Positions 23,113 to 33,690 of a stretch of DNA of 60,000 bases are shown in pieces. The stretch is from Takakia lepidozioides. Taxonomy: Eukaryota; Streptophyta; Takakiopsida; Takakiales; Takakiaceae. Where the stretch lies: NCBI GenBank assembly GCA_030704615.1, contig CM060733.1, forward strand, positions 41,604,001 to 41,664,000, in the 5' to 3' direction. Within the stretch, counting starts at the first letter, position 1; each line of letters starts with the position of its first letter. Below the pieces are notes generated by a model. The model was not told where the DNA came from. It searched no databases and saw nothing but the letters and a program-made list of their open reading frames with translations. The position numbers were made by a program, and so were the translations under genes.

Positions 23113-24485
23113 CTACAAGAAGATCTCATTATGCTTGTGAGTGCGGAGTGTAAGGGTTAGTTTAGCACTTGTGTGTTGGAGAGAGCTTGATAAAGAGCTC
23201 TTGTGTTGCAAGGTGTTGCAAGTTTTGCAAAGGAAAATCCTTATGGCGTGGAGAACATGGATGTTAGGGTTTGAGAAGCATTATTTTGCTCTATAGAGGT
23301 GGAGAGCTTTTGAAAAGAACTCTTGCATCACAAGAGAAGCGTCTTGTGTGTGGAGAAGATAGACACTAGGGTTTCAAGAGCAAGCTCTAGTTGTTCATGG
23401 TGTGAAAGAGAAGCCAAAGAGTCGCACATGCTTGGGTTGGAATAGAAGGAGTACAACAAGGGTAGTTGAGGAGCATTGAGTAGCTCAAGGAGAAGCTAAG
23501 AAGTGGTTGTTCTATCCATGGTGAAATGAAGCCAAGTGGGGTTTTATTTGGTTGACAAACAAGCAAGCAAAGGCGGCGCTAGAAGGGAGTGTTTTTGCTA
23601 GTTCTATGAGTTCTTGGATTGCTCTTGGTGAAGCAAGTGGTTGACCAAGCAAGTGACGCATGTGTGGGGCATGCTTTCCAAGTGTGGCTTCCAATTCAAG
23701 CTTGAGGAGAGCTAGAAGGTGAAGTGAGCAAGTTCATTCCTTGTGTATGAGGTGGTGCATGTTTTGGAAGAAAAGCCAAGGAGCTATATAGGCTAGGGCT
23801 TGAAGACAACAAAAGCAACCACTTGGAGAGCATCAAGAAGCTCAAGATGACTCTAAAGGGAAGCATGTGGGTGAGATCCATGATGATGTGAAACCAAGCC
23901 TACAGTATTGAAGAGCTTGGAGCACATGTGGGAGATCATTGGAGGTGGTCTTCATGTAGAAAGGAGATTGTGGCTCACGGCATGCATAGCAACTTCAACC
24001 ATACATTAGCATGTGACAAGACAAGGAAGGGGAAGGTGAAGCTCATGTATTGATTCCCTTTTTGCTTAAGTTTTGTGGTGGATGGTTGATCAAGCAAGTG
24101 ATGCTTATGTGGAGCATGCTCTTTAGGGCTTGTGACTTCAAGTTTGAGAAGATGAGCTCTTGAATAGAGGTTGGATACACATTATGATGAATGAAGACAA
24201 CACCTAGGTCAAGAGGTGGAAGTGTGTGAGACTAGCCCTTGCAAGGGAAAGCACATGGAAGATGGCATACAAAATTCAAATTCAAGCAAGGCTTGGCGCT
24301 TGTCATTGGGCACATTAGCTTGCTATGAGTTCCAAGGAGATCAAGAGGAACTTGTCAATTTGGGATGAATGCATTGCAAAGTAAGATAATGCAATCTTGC
24401 ATGCATATTAGGGGGGAAGATACCATGAAGAAGATGTTTCTTACTATACTCTACAAACCTTAGTTTCCATACTCTTCAAGAAACT
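23113..24485 (+). other. untranslated leader of copy 1
   Basis: G/A-rich leader of about 1.4 kb with no open frame of note. The first 50 bp (TGTGAGTGC...AGGGTTAG...GCACTTG) resemble the start of the copy 2 leader; the rest does not align with it. Confidence 0.6.
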
Positions 24486-24715
24486 GTGTATGGGCTCCCT
24501 CTGCCCATCATACACTTTTGTGAACATAGTATGGAACCCCTCTGCCCAACATACACTTTTGTGAACAGAGTATGGGCCCCCTCTGCCCAACATACGTTTT
24601 TGTCAACAGTGTATGGGCTCCCTCTGCCCCACCATACTCTTTTGAGAGCAGAGTATGGATACAAGTGGAGAGACTTTGCCTACCATACGTTTTCATTAAA
24701 AGTGTATGACATCTA
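24486..24715 (+). repeat. 41-bp tandem repeat in the leader, about 5 units
   Basis: Units start at 24486, 24528, 24569, 24610 and 24651, each with (A/T)GTATGGG, CCCTCTGCCC, CATAC and TTTTGTGAACA. GTATG and CATAC within a unit are complementary, so each RNA unit could fold a short hairpin. Position just before gag suggests a leader element (packaging or translation), which is speculation. Confidence 0.8.
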
Positions 24716-24774
24716 GGGTGTATCTGGAGGAGTATTGCCTTTGGAGGATCTTTGGGGGGTCCTTGGTACATAAG

Positions 24775-27640
24775 ATGAGGTGTGCGGTTTAGGCCATTTT
24801 CACCTTCAGTGTCTTCTGAGGAAGGTTCAGACTCGGAGTCAGGAAGATTCTCGCCGAGGGTGCAATTCATTTCCATGCCATTGTTGTGGGACACGATGGA
24901 GGAGATGTATGGAGCTACCAAGGGGCCACGTAGGTACTCTAGAGCTGTGGGCACCATCGAGCTTAATGACTTTATATAAGAGTTTGACAGTTGGTGTGAT
25001 TTGCAGCAAATGCGCAATCCACAACTGTTTACGCCCTTTATGGCATGGAAGGGGCTATTCCAGCACCTTGAGGGGCCGCCCATGGATGATTACCATGAAT
25101 TTAGGCGGGGACATGCAGTGGAGATTGAGGAGTGGCGAGAGTATTGGTCACCTAACTATGTCTCAATCACTAGAGGCACAAGGGCAGCGGTGACACCAGC
25201 AGCTACACAAACATCTCCAACTACAAGTACTAGTAGTGGAATAAGTAGTGTCGGTACTTCTGCAGGTGGTACCAGTTCAAAAAGTGCTACTACTCCTCCT
25301 GCCACGACTACAACACATGTGCCTAGATTCAACCCGGTGCTGGAGTTCTTCTAGGAGTTGCGGAGGAACTACCAAGGTGTACGGACAGAGAAGCTGCGAA
25401 GTTTGCAAGACTTCCAGTGCAAATCCAGTGAGAGCTTGCGAGAGGCCTACACTCGTATGAGGCGCTTGATAAGTGTGACCCAAGGGGTTACTGAAGCTCA
25501 GGCAGTCCAGTTGTGGTATGGAATTTTGGACAATGAGCTCAGGAGAAGGGTGCGGGATGCAACCCTGTTACAAGCGGCCCAACCCACATTAGCGGATGTG
25601 TTTCTGCTGGCTGAGTGGATTGAGCTCGACATGGTGGAGGAGCGAGTTATTACCGTTGAATTTGGCAAGGACATGCCTGCACAAGGCGCAGCTGCCAGCC
25701 AACATATACAAGGGACTGCCCAACAGCATGGTCAGGGGGGCAAGGTTGCCCAACCCAAATTCCATGGAGCTTACAGGGGACCTCAGGTGCAGAGGCCAGT
25801 AGTTTCTTTTGCAGGCCAACAGCAACCAGGGGTGGTATGTTGGACATGTGGAGGACCCCATGTCAAGAAAGATTGCCCAGAAAGTGGCAAAGGGCCAGCA
25901 CAAGCACAGCCTGCACAATTGCAGTGTGGGCATTGTGGCAAGTATGGGCATGGAGATGCCCAGTGTTATGACTTGCACCCTGAGTTGCGGCGAGGCCAGT
26001 TCCAAGGGAACGATGGTGGCCGAGGGCAAAGTGGAGCACCTCAGAGAGGACAAGGTGCTCAGGCACAAGGTGCAAGACGAGGGCAAGCACAGTATGGCCA
26101 AGGACGTGGAGGTCAGGGCGTTGACCAAGGTATGGCCAACCGGCTTCAGCAACGGCTCGCTGCCATGGCCACAGCTCAGGTGGTACCAGCTCCAAGACCT
26201 GAGGGTCCACCTTCTGTTCCTCCTCAGCAGCGTCATCCTGACGGAGGAGACATGGGAGGCATGGGATTTATGTGTGGGGCAGCACTACCACTAGTGCAGG
26301 TGGAGTCTGTTGCAGGCGTCACCCGAGGAGTAGCACGAGTTCTTGAGCCACGAGGTGCAGAGGTGGAGTTGGACTCACAACGTGGGGAGGCAAGCCGTCA
26401 GGCTAGGTTGCCTCAATCATTCATCTTGGCGGAGACAGTGTCGACGACATCCATGGCACCTAATTCTCGCCCCACGGATACCGAGGCGGAGGTTATTGTG
26501 CCATTGGGAAGAGCTACACGTGCAGCACTGACACCTGCTGCCAAGGCTAGTGCAGCCAGTGTGTTGTTGGGGGCGGCCACCTTTGTGTGTCAAGCCCCAC
26601 TGTTCTCGGCAACCATGATTGCGACGCCGGGGGTAAGACCAGCTGCAGTATTCAGACTAGCAGCAACACTCTGTGAGAGTGAGGAGGTCACTACATCTTC
26701 TGCGGAGTTAGTGGAAGGTGTAGTGGCAGAGGGATCCTTGGATTTGAGGGTCAAGACTGCCACGGCTACGCCATGGCAAGCTGCAGCTGCCAGGTTGACG
26801 GAGTTACCAGCTAGGCCAGCCTTTGAGCGCGCCATGGTGACACCTAGAGTTGTCTTGTTAGACAACCAGGATGACATTTTCTCTTTGAATGGACCGGCAG
26901 GCAAGAGGTACCGGCCACTGCGGGTCTTGTTGGACTGGGGAGCTCAGCCACTGATGTTGGGCAAAGCCGCTATTGCAGGTTTGGGCCTCATGGAGGCGGA
27001 TATGGAGCCTTGTCCTTTCCAGATACAGACTTCTCTAGGAGGATCAGAGCAGGCTCGGGGCATGATACGGTGTGAGTTGGCCATTAGACTACAGCCGGAT
27101 CATCCTATGTATGGCTCAGTGATGTGAGCCAAGGTCATTGTGACAGACGCGGTCTTTTACGATGTCCTTGTTGGTGGGGCAGTGTTGTATCCCATGGGCT
27201 TCACCCTGGATTTTTGGGAGGAGTTAGCATCCTACAGGCCTGGATGGCAGTCAGGGGATGGTCGTCGTGTACAGCTCCCTGTGACGTTCATTGGGGGTGT
27301 TGTTGTTGCCCAACGGGGCAAGATGCCAACACTAGCAGCCTTCACAGCTGCAGTTAGTTGGCCTGGAGAGTTGCTGGAGGGCAATGCCCATGCAGAGGAT
27401 GTGCCACCTCCAGCAGAGCAGGATGACATGCATGGTATGGCGGAGTTGCTTGCCATGGTTGCTTACACTCCATTGTGGGGTACGAGCAAGGATTTGCAGC
27501 AGGCTGCTGATAGACGGGTGCAACAAGCCTGGGTAGAGGCCTTTGTACCGTCAGGAGAGGAGGAGAGTGCGGTGATTGCACCAGGACCACCTCAGTTGTC
27601 GCCATTGGACACCACACCTCTTGTGTGGCAGTGCCCGGAT
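24775..27640 (+). pseudogene. gag and aspartic protease of copy 1
   Basis: A single frame (from 24782) is open through gag, protease and into the methyltransferase except for nonsense codons at 24977, 25352 and 27125; copy 2 reads CAG, CAG and CGA there. Gag has an acidic Ser-rich start, then a capsid-like region (FMAWKGLFQHL, SLREAYTRMRRL, QLWYGILDNELRRRV). Two zinc knuckles follow near 25840-25970: CX2CX3HX4C (CWTCGGPHVKKDC) and CX2CX4HX4C (CGHCGKYGHGDAQC). A Gly/Gln-rich and a long Ala-rich linker come next. The retropepsin-like part has VLLDWGAQPLMLGKAA near 26925 (family D-S/T-G is D-W-G here) and YDVLVGGAVLYPMGF near 27160. These proteins would build the particle and process the polyprotein. 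No complete product is possible from this copy. Confidence 0.85.
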
Positions 27641-28898
27641 GAAGGCATATGCCTTCTGGACTTGTTTGGCGGGATTAGCAGTGGATTAGCTGCAGTGCTG
27701 CAGGCAAGTGTACGAGTACGATGTTACCTATATGTGGAGAGGGATGAGACTGCATGACGCGTCTCACTGCGTTATGTTGCTCAGTTGGTGCAGCAGTACC
27801 CTGATTTGTTGCCAGTGTCTGCAGTTTGTGGATACCAACAAGCATTGCCAGTAGATATCTCCTTGCTGGGGGCGCATGATTTGGAACGGGTTGGCCCTAT
27901 TCACTTAGTAGTGGCAGGTTGGCCCTGCCAAGGGCTTTCATCAGCTGGGTATGGCAATGGGTTACAAGACTCAAGGTCACGCCTGTTTTGGGAAATATTG
28001 AGGGTCCTGCGCTATTTACAACTTCAGTAGTCAAACTCTCCGGCATATATGTTGGAGAATGTGCCATTGATGGGTGATTCTCGGGCCAAGGTGATGGCCA
28101 GTGTACATCAAGTGCGGTCTTGGCTTGGGTCAGCAGTGTTGCTGGATGCAGCTTCAGTGGGGTCACGGGCTCATCGCCCACGACTATGGTGGACCACCTT
28201 GATACCACCTGCATTGCTCAAACGTGCATTTAATGGGGGTGCAACGGCCATCAAACCTGACGGTGGATAGCATTTTGGACATAGGGAGGCAGTCTGAGCG
28301 TGTGAGACACGATGACCGATCACCTTTGGCAGTGGTCAATAAGGTGGGTCACCCACGAGCAGCATTGCCTACACTGCTCAGCTTTCCAGGATCTCATGCT
28401 TTCTGGGATGGTGGACCTGGCCTCTTGTGGGATAGCCAGTTGCAATAGTTAGTGGAGCCCAATGCTGACGAGCGCGAGCGGGCAATGGGTTTCACCACTG
28501 GTACCACGGCGGTGCCATCTCTTTCTGAGGCATCACGTCGTCAGGTGTTGGGGCAAGCAATGGATCTCAATTGCTTGACATGGATTATTAGCTTGGCTAT
28601 GGCTGAGCAGCGCAAAGTACGGAGTACACTTCCCTTGATGGTCTCCCTGCCTACCGAGACGATACAGGCAGCGAGTGGGGGCGAACAGGTGAGGACCACA
28701 AGGTGCAGGCCACATCCATGGCACACGTGGGAGGTGCTCGAGGTTCAAAAGGAGTTGGCAGCTAAGGCGGCCGTGATGGATGAGGTTGGGGATTTTTCTC
28801 GGGTTGAGGAGGTCCTCAAGGATGGGATGATGGGGCAGGATGAGACATTGTCACTGACAGAGGAGGCAGTGGTTATTACTCAAGAGGTTGCAGCATAG
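27641..28898 (+). pseudogene. cytosine-C5 DNA methyltransferase domain of copy 1
   Basis: It is in the same frame as gag-protease. Motif I: CLLDLFGGISSGLAAVL (27650-27700). Motif IV with the catalytic cysteine: VAGWPCQGLSSAG (about 27912-27950). Motif VI: ENVPLMG (28053-28073). Motif VIII: GSRAHRPRLWW (about 28160-28192). Motifs IX-X: ERERAMGFTTGTTAVP and RRQVLGQAMDLN (28470-28575). The order I-IV-VI-VIII-X is canonical, not permuted as in DRM. Such enzymes transfer methyl groups from SAM to C5 of cytosine. Breaks: TGA at 27755 (CGA in copy 2), TAG at 28028 and 28446, and one extra G near 28235. The frame ends at TAG 28896. A Glu-rich tail of about 90 codons separates motif X from that stop. 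Confidence 0.9.
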
Positions 28899-28904
28899 CA
28901 ACCA
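28896..28904 (+). promoter_or_regulatory. candidate stop-codon readthrough site UAG CAA CCA (copy 1)
   Basis: TAGCAACCA ends the gag-PR-MTase frame and RT continues in the same frame behind it. UAG followed by CAR-YYA is the leaky context first known from tobamoviruses. Unlike the other TAG codons of copy 1, this one is shared with copy 2 (46258). Confidence 0.55.
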
Positions 28905-30290
28905 CGGGACGCGTCTTCTACCTCTAAGCCTGCTGGACTCAAGGTTGCAGTCACAGAGGACAATTGGGAGCCTGATGTTGGACCTATAGTCACCGGAGGA
29001 GAAAGACGACGTATACGGCGGTTCTTGAGGGCTTACAGGAATTGCTTTACCTTCAGTTTGAAGGACTTAGGAGCACTGAAGGGTCAAGAGTTTCGCATTG
29101 AATTGGCTACTGATACGCCAATCTTTCGGAGACCCTATAGATACAGTGACATGGAGAGGTCCTTGATTCAGATGAAAACTCAGGACCTTTGGGAGGCTGG
29201 TTTGGTGGAGTTATCTGGGGGAGAGTATGCTTCAGCCACAGTGATGCAGCCAAGAAGGATGTCTATGGCAATTGGACGGAGAGACGTATGTGTGTTACCG
29301 GCCTGTAAATCGTCAGACCAAGTCCGATAGGTATGCCATGCCGACACCAGAGGAGATCTTTGATGCCATTGGGCATGCCAAGGTCTTTAGCACTTTGGAT
29401 TTACGATCCGGATATCACCAGTTGCCGATCAAGGAGGCGGATAAGCAGAAGACGACATTTTGGGGGATCAATGAGCACGGGAAGGATTGCCTATACCAGT
29501 GGCGGTTCTTACCATTTGGGCTGAAGAACGCTCCGGAAGAGTTTCAGAGAGTCATGGACAGGATTCTAGCAGGGGTGGAGTTTGATCGGTGCTACATAGA
29601 TGACATCATCATCTTTAGTGCTACGGTGGAGGAGCATGAGAGACACCTTCAGGTGATATTTGAGCGCTTGAGGGCGCACGGATTGAAGTTACATCCGGGG
29701 AAGTGCAAGTTTTTCCACAACCAAATTGAGTATCTAGGTCACATGATATATCCTGGAGGATTGGGGGTATAGCAGACTAAGGTAGAGTCCATTGCACAGA
29801 TTCCACGCCCCACGGATGTGAGCCGAGTTCGAGCTTTCATGGGGTTAGCAAACTATTATAGACAGTTTGTTAAGGGATTTAGTGCCATTGCAAAGGCTCT
29901 AACCAAACTGACCAAGGTGGACTAGGAGTGGCAGTGGGAAGATGAGCAAGAACAAGCTTTTCAAGAGCTCAAGGCGAGGTTGACCTTGGCGCCCATCTTG
30001 AGACGACCTATCAGGGGGCGTCCTTTTCAGCTGCATACAGATTGGAGCATGCTGGGGCTTGGAGCGGTGCTCACACAGGTGGATGATGAGGGAAGAGAGT
30101 TTGTAGTAGCTTATGCTAGCCGCTCGAACAATGCTGCAGAGTCTAAGTATAGCTCATATGAGGGAGAATGCTTAGCTGCAGTTGGGCCGTGGCACACTTC
30201 AGGTGCTATCTATACGGCAATCTCTTCACCCTTGTCACGGATCACCAACCACTCAAGTGGTTGATGGAGTCAGACAAGCTTACGGGGAAG
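28899..30290 (+). pseudogene. reverse transcriptase and RNase H (5' part) of copy 1
   Basis: RT motifs in order: YRPVNRQTKSDRYAMP, VFSTLDLRSGYHQLP, LYQWRFLPFGLKNAP, CYIDDIIIFS (catalytic YIDD, about 29593-29620) and LGHMIYPGG. The connection and RNase H follow: FQLHTDWSMLGLGAVL, SSYEGECLAAV, LVTDHQPLKWL. Nonsense TAG at 29770 and 29923 are CAG in copy 2, and small deletions shift the frame near 29260 and 30182. The coding DNA stops at 30290 where the DNA transposon is inserted and resumes at 51429. Confidence 0.9.
30283..30290. repeat. 8-bp target duplication, left
   Basis: CGGGGAAG, identical to 51429-51436; the empty site is seen in copy 2. Confidence 0.92.
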
Positions 30291-30306
30291 CCTGGGGGGT
30301 GCACTC

Positions 30307-30440
30307 CTCATTAAATGTACCAGCCACGTGCGTGCACAGGAGGGGGTATTTTAAACCCCCCCATGTACAACATTATACATACAGAGGGGGGTTTAAAACA
30401 CCTTAAATATAATTTTACAGGAGGGGGTTGTTGAGTTTTA
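30307..30440 (+). repeat. subterminal repeats of the DNA transposon, left
   Basis: ATACATACAGAGGGGGGTTT and TTTTACAGGAGGGGG occur here; related words ACATACAGAAGGGG, TTTACAGGAGGGGG and ATGTACAGAGGGG occur at 51240-51340. They are likely transposase-binding sites. Confidence 0.65.
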
Positions 30441-30659
30441 AGGGATAGTGTAGTGGTAAGAATGACGATTACGCCGCGATGCACCGCGGGATCGTCGTTT
30501 TGTTTGTTTGTGTTTTTTTTCGCTCCACGATCTTTCTCCCCTGACCTCCCGCGGCTTTCTCTTTTCTTTCTCCTCCTCTCCCGCGTTCGCCTTCCCTTCC
30601 GCGGGCTTTCTCTTTTCCCTCCTCTCCTCTCCCCTCCTCTCCACAGGGCATGGTAGGAC

Positions 30660-32128
30660 AATGTGGTGAGGGCACCTTCTTCTTCGACCTATTTCAGTAA
30701 GCTCATTTCCCTTTGAATGCCTTGCTGCATAGGCTCGTTGCTGTGCCTTCTGTGCTGAACCTACACTGTCCCGCAATGTGCTTTGAAGCTCATGAATTAG
30801 CGTGATCTCTTCCTCCATCATCCTTCGCCTTGCTGCCTGGTCATCAGTGAGCTCCACTAGCTCCGCAATCTGTCGACACCTGTTGTCTTTTGGTTTTCCA
30901 TGAATTGCAATTATTCTCTGCCTCAATCTTCCGGTCATGTGTTCTACCAGATCGTCGGGCAGATCGTTGTAGTGTGGGTAACGTAGCGCCAGGTGCGCCC
31001 AACATCCTTTCTTTTGTGTCCAATATCCATAGATAAACACAAATGGCAGTTTCTCCGCTCCTCCGTATTCTTCCGTCACTGAGTGCATCAATCGCGTTTG
31101 TAGTTCAGTTATAACTGCTGCCCCCCATACATTCTTCCCTTCACTGCACGTGGTGCTCATGCTTGACGTTTCATGGGTATGTTCTCCAGTGCTCGTCGTG
31201 TATGTTCTACTTTCGCCGTTTTCCGTTGCATTTCCGCTTGTGAGATTTTGCCCTGCTTGCCTTCTCGTTCTTCCCTTGTGTAATTAGGCTCTTCACCAGT
31301 CTGAAAATAATACCCTTCTGCCTTCAAATGCACCTTTTCTTTACATCTTTCGGATCGTGTTTGAACCATGTTGATTCGGGACAGGTCTCTCTCCTCATTC
31401 ACCATATGTCGCAGCTCCTTGCCAACCAGCATCCCTCGGCAGATATTCCATGCTGCCATCATGTTGCTCCACTTGTATCTTTAGTTGTAGTGACAGTTGC
31501 TTGGTTCGCCGTTGTGTTTGCAGCCCGAAGGTCATCCCACACCTGCTCAGCTGCTCTTCTGCTTACTGGGTACCCCTGTTCCCTTCTTGTGATCTCTAGC
31601 ATATCCCAATTAGCAGTAAGTGACCTCCTTGTGCCTCCCTTCCTTTTGCACTTGCACCGTATTACCCTCCTTTCACATACAAGGACTATAGTTTCCTTCC
31701 CTTGCTTGTGTAATTGCTGATTTCTTCAAAAGAAAGTTGTTTCATTGCCCCTAAGCAACTCACTGTATCAGGCCTATTCTCCTCCTTATTCCCCTTTCCG
31801 TTGGAATGAGCTGCACGTGTTTTCCATGCAGACATACCATTTCTTCTTCTTGCAGGACCCTTTGCCCAACCCTGTTATTTCTATCATTTGTGCCATTCTC
31901 TTTGCGTTTCCACAACCTCCCCTCATTGCCAGTGAAGTGTTTCCTTCTCTTCCCTGTGTCTTTAAAGACACTCCAACTCTTAGCTGCAGTACCCTTCGCT
32001 GATTTCTTATTGCCTTTGACCTCATGTATGTTTTCAATCATGTTTGAAGGGTGATCACTTGCTGCCATATGCATGACTGTGTCCTTGACTGCTTCTCTTG
32101 TCTCAGTATGATGTTTAATTGTTGTCAT
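30660..32128 (-). CDS. possible accessory DNA-binding protein of the DNA transposon (Myb/SANT-like, uncertain)
   Basis: Minus-strand frames at 32128-31760, about 31640-31480, 31462-31157 and 31160-30660 look coding and run in order. The piece near 31600-31510 (NWDMLEITRREQGYPVSR followed by RAAEQVWDDL) has the W-spacing of a SANT/Myb-like helix-turn-helix as found in second proteins of plant DNA transposons. The last piece has WTQKKGCWAHLALRY and a charged helical tail (RRRMMEEEITLIHELQSTL). Exon borders were not resolved. Downstream of 30660 the reading becomes Arg/Glu low complexity, probably not protein. No family is recognised with confidence. Confidence 0.35.
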
Positions 32129-32890
32129 GTCAGGCCGTGCTCAGCTGCACCGTGGTGTCTTCGTGGTGGTTTGGAGTGACTTTGCAGATACTGTCGATGT
32201 GGCAGCAGGAAAGTACCCAAAAACAGATAACAGAGATGAAGATAAGCTTTGGAATGAACACTTTTCTGACATGCAATTTAGAGTTGGAACTACTGTAATA
32301 AGTAGGGTTTGGGGTGTTTACTGAAAGAACTTCACGCCGTGAGTGTCAGCTGCTAACAGCAAGGCTGAGGATATATTCATGATTTGTTCACAGGCAGGGA
32401 TAGCTGAAGACCAGGGATAGAGGTCCAGATTCATCCAAGAGGGCCGGATTTCACACACAAGATTACGTCTGATTCCCTGTGGATCAATAGCTACAAGAAA
32501 TCTGTCTGGGTAGATGGTCAACTGGAAACAACAGCGGCAACAACGGTTGTAGAGCAAGGACTACTGATAAAGGTACCTTCTTCAACACATTTGTGGTGAG
32601 GTCACCTTCTTCTTCGACCTATTTCAGCCTGTTTTTCCCTCTCATCAGACTCATTAGCTCATTGGGATGATCTGTGGTGGTTTGGAGTGACTTTGCAAGT
32701 TACTGTCGAAGTGGCAGCAAGAAAGTACACAAAAACAGATAACAGATTGTACTCATAAGACGTTGTTTGCCGTAGCCTTGTGGCCATTGACCCCGCGCAC
32801 AGTTTGAGCGGGAACAAAAGGGACAGAACCTACCTCTGTCAGGGGCTGCTGTGTGTGATTTGCCCAAAAACTAGGCCTCAGGAGGGCCTA
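32129..32890 (+). pseudogene. OSB-like: captured OSB-like exon pieces, block 1
   Basis: At 32440-32545 the plus strand reads GPDFTHK, then DSLWINSYKKSVWVDGQLE. This is the second half of the PDF motif of plant organellar single-stranded DNA-binding proteins (OSB): PDFKHK...LW...P.WV..QL. Upstream (about 32165-32262) a partner piece reads VVWSDFADTVDVA...LWNEHFSD. OSB proteins bind ssDNA in mitochondria or plastids and restrain recombination. The pieces are out of frame with each other and lack an OB fold or transit peptide, so they are captured exons. Confidence 0.65.
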
Positions 32891-33690
32891 GGCTTTTGGC
32901 TCAGCCTCAAGACTTCCAAAGTTGGTAAACAGGGGTACAGGCACAATTCCCTTGATAGATTTGAAGAGAGCGTCTCTTTGGTGAGAGAACCCCGGACACT
33001 GTATCAGAAAATGAATATTGTCTTCAGATTGCCCACACAATGGGAAGTGCACTCCCCCTTTCCTCTCTGCTTCTGTTTGCTCTTCAAAGGTAGGCTTCCT
33101 TCCCTGAGTTTAAATTTCAGTCTAGTGCCGAGAGTGGGTGGACCCTTGAGGTCATCCAAGATGTCCTCCCCCATGTCAATGACTAGAAACAAGTTCAGGG
33201 AAGTTTTCTGCCTAACTTCATTTTCATCAGACAATCTCATGGCAACAGACATGGCTTTGGACACTACAGCCTCTAAGTCGGATTTATCTAGCAGGGTCAA
33301 GACTTGCGGATCCAGGTCCAGGTCCTTGAGAATCTCTTCTACTCTGGTGTTGGGAAAACACCTTTTGATCTCAGTCCAAACCAGGAAGTGGTCAGAGGTA
33401 CCAATATCAGTTCTGTCGATCAACACATTGGCACACTGGGGGAACAAAATTTTGTCCATTATGATATAGTCCACAATGGAACGTTCCCCAGTTTGGGATT
33501 TCTCACGAGTCCACTGCACTTGGTCACCTCTTGTCTTGTTATTCAAGGTCAAAAGCTGAAGCTCTTCCAGACAGTTAATTAACCGTCTGCCATTAGAATT
33601 CAGCTCGTCCTCACCAGAAGACCCAATGATATCGTCCTGATGGAGCCCTTTGCCCACTTGGGCATTGAAGTCACCCTGCAATAGCACCAC
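32891..33690 (-). pseudogene. LINE scrap: endonuclease domain joined to zinc tail
   Basis: The minus strand starts GDFNAQVGK (33675), a hallmark of AP-like endonucleases of LINEs, followed by RSIVDYIIMD and TSDHFLVW. It then jumps, without any RT motif, to a C-x2-C...CPGFSHQRDALFKSI tail typical of the LINE C-terminus (about 33060-32960). The RT has been deleted. It splits the OSB-like pieces. Confidence 0.7.

Noticed and set aside
28230-28300. Programmed frameshift inside the methyltransferase
   Set aside because: Both copies shift frame here, but comparison shows different causes (one extra G in copy 1 near 28235, two bases lost in copy 2 near 45655), so these are independent decay events.
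30311-30660. Arg/Glu-rich protein on the minus strand
   Set aside because: The reading comes from a purine-rich low-complexity tract; all frames there look similarly biased.
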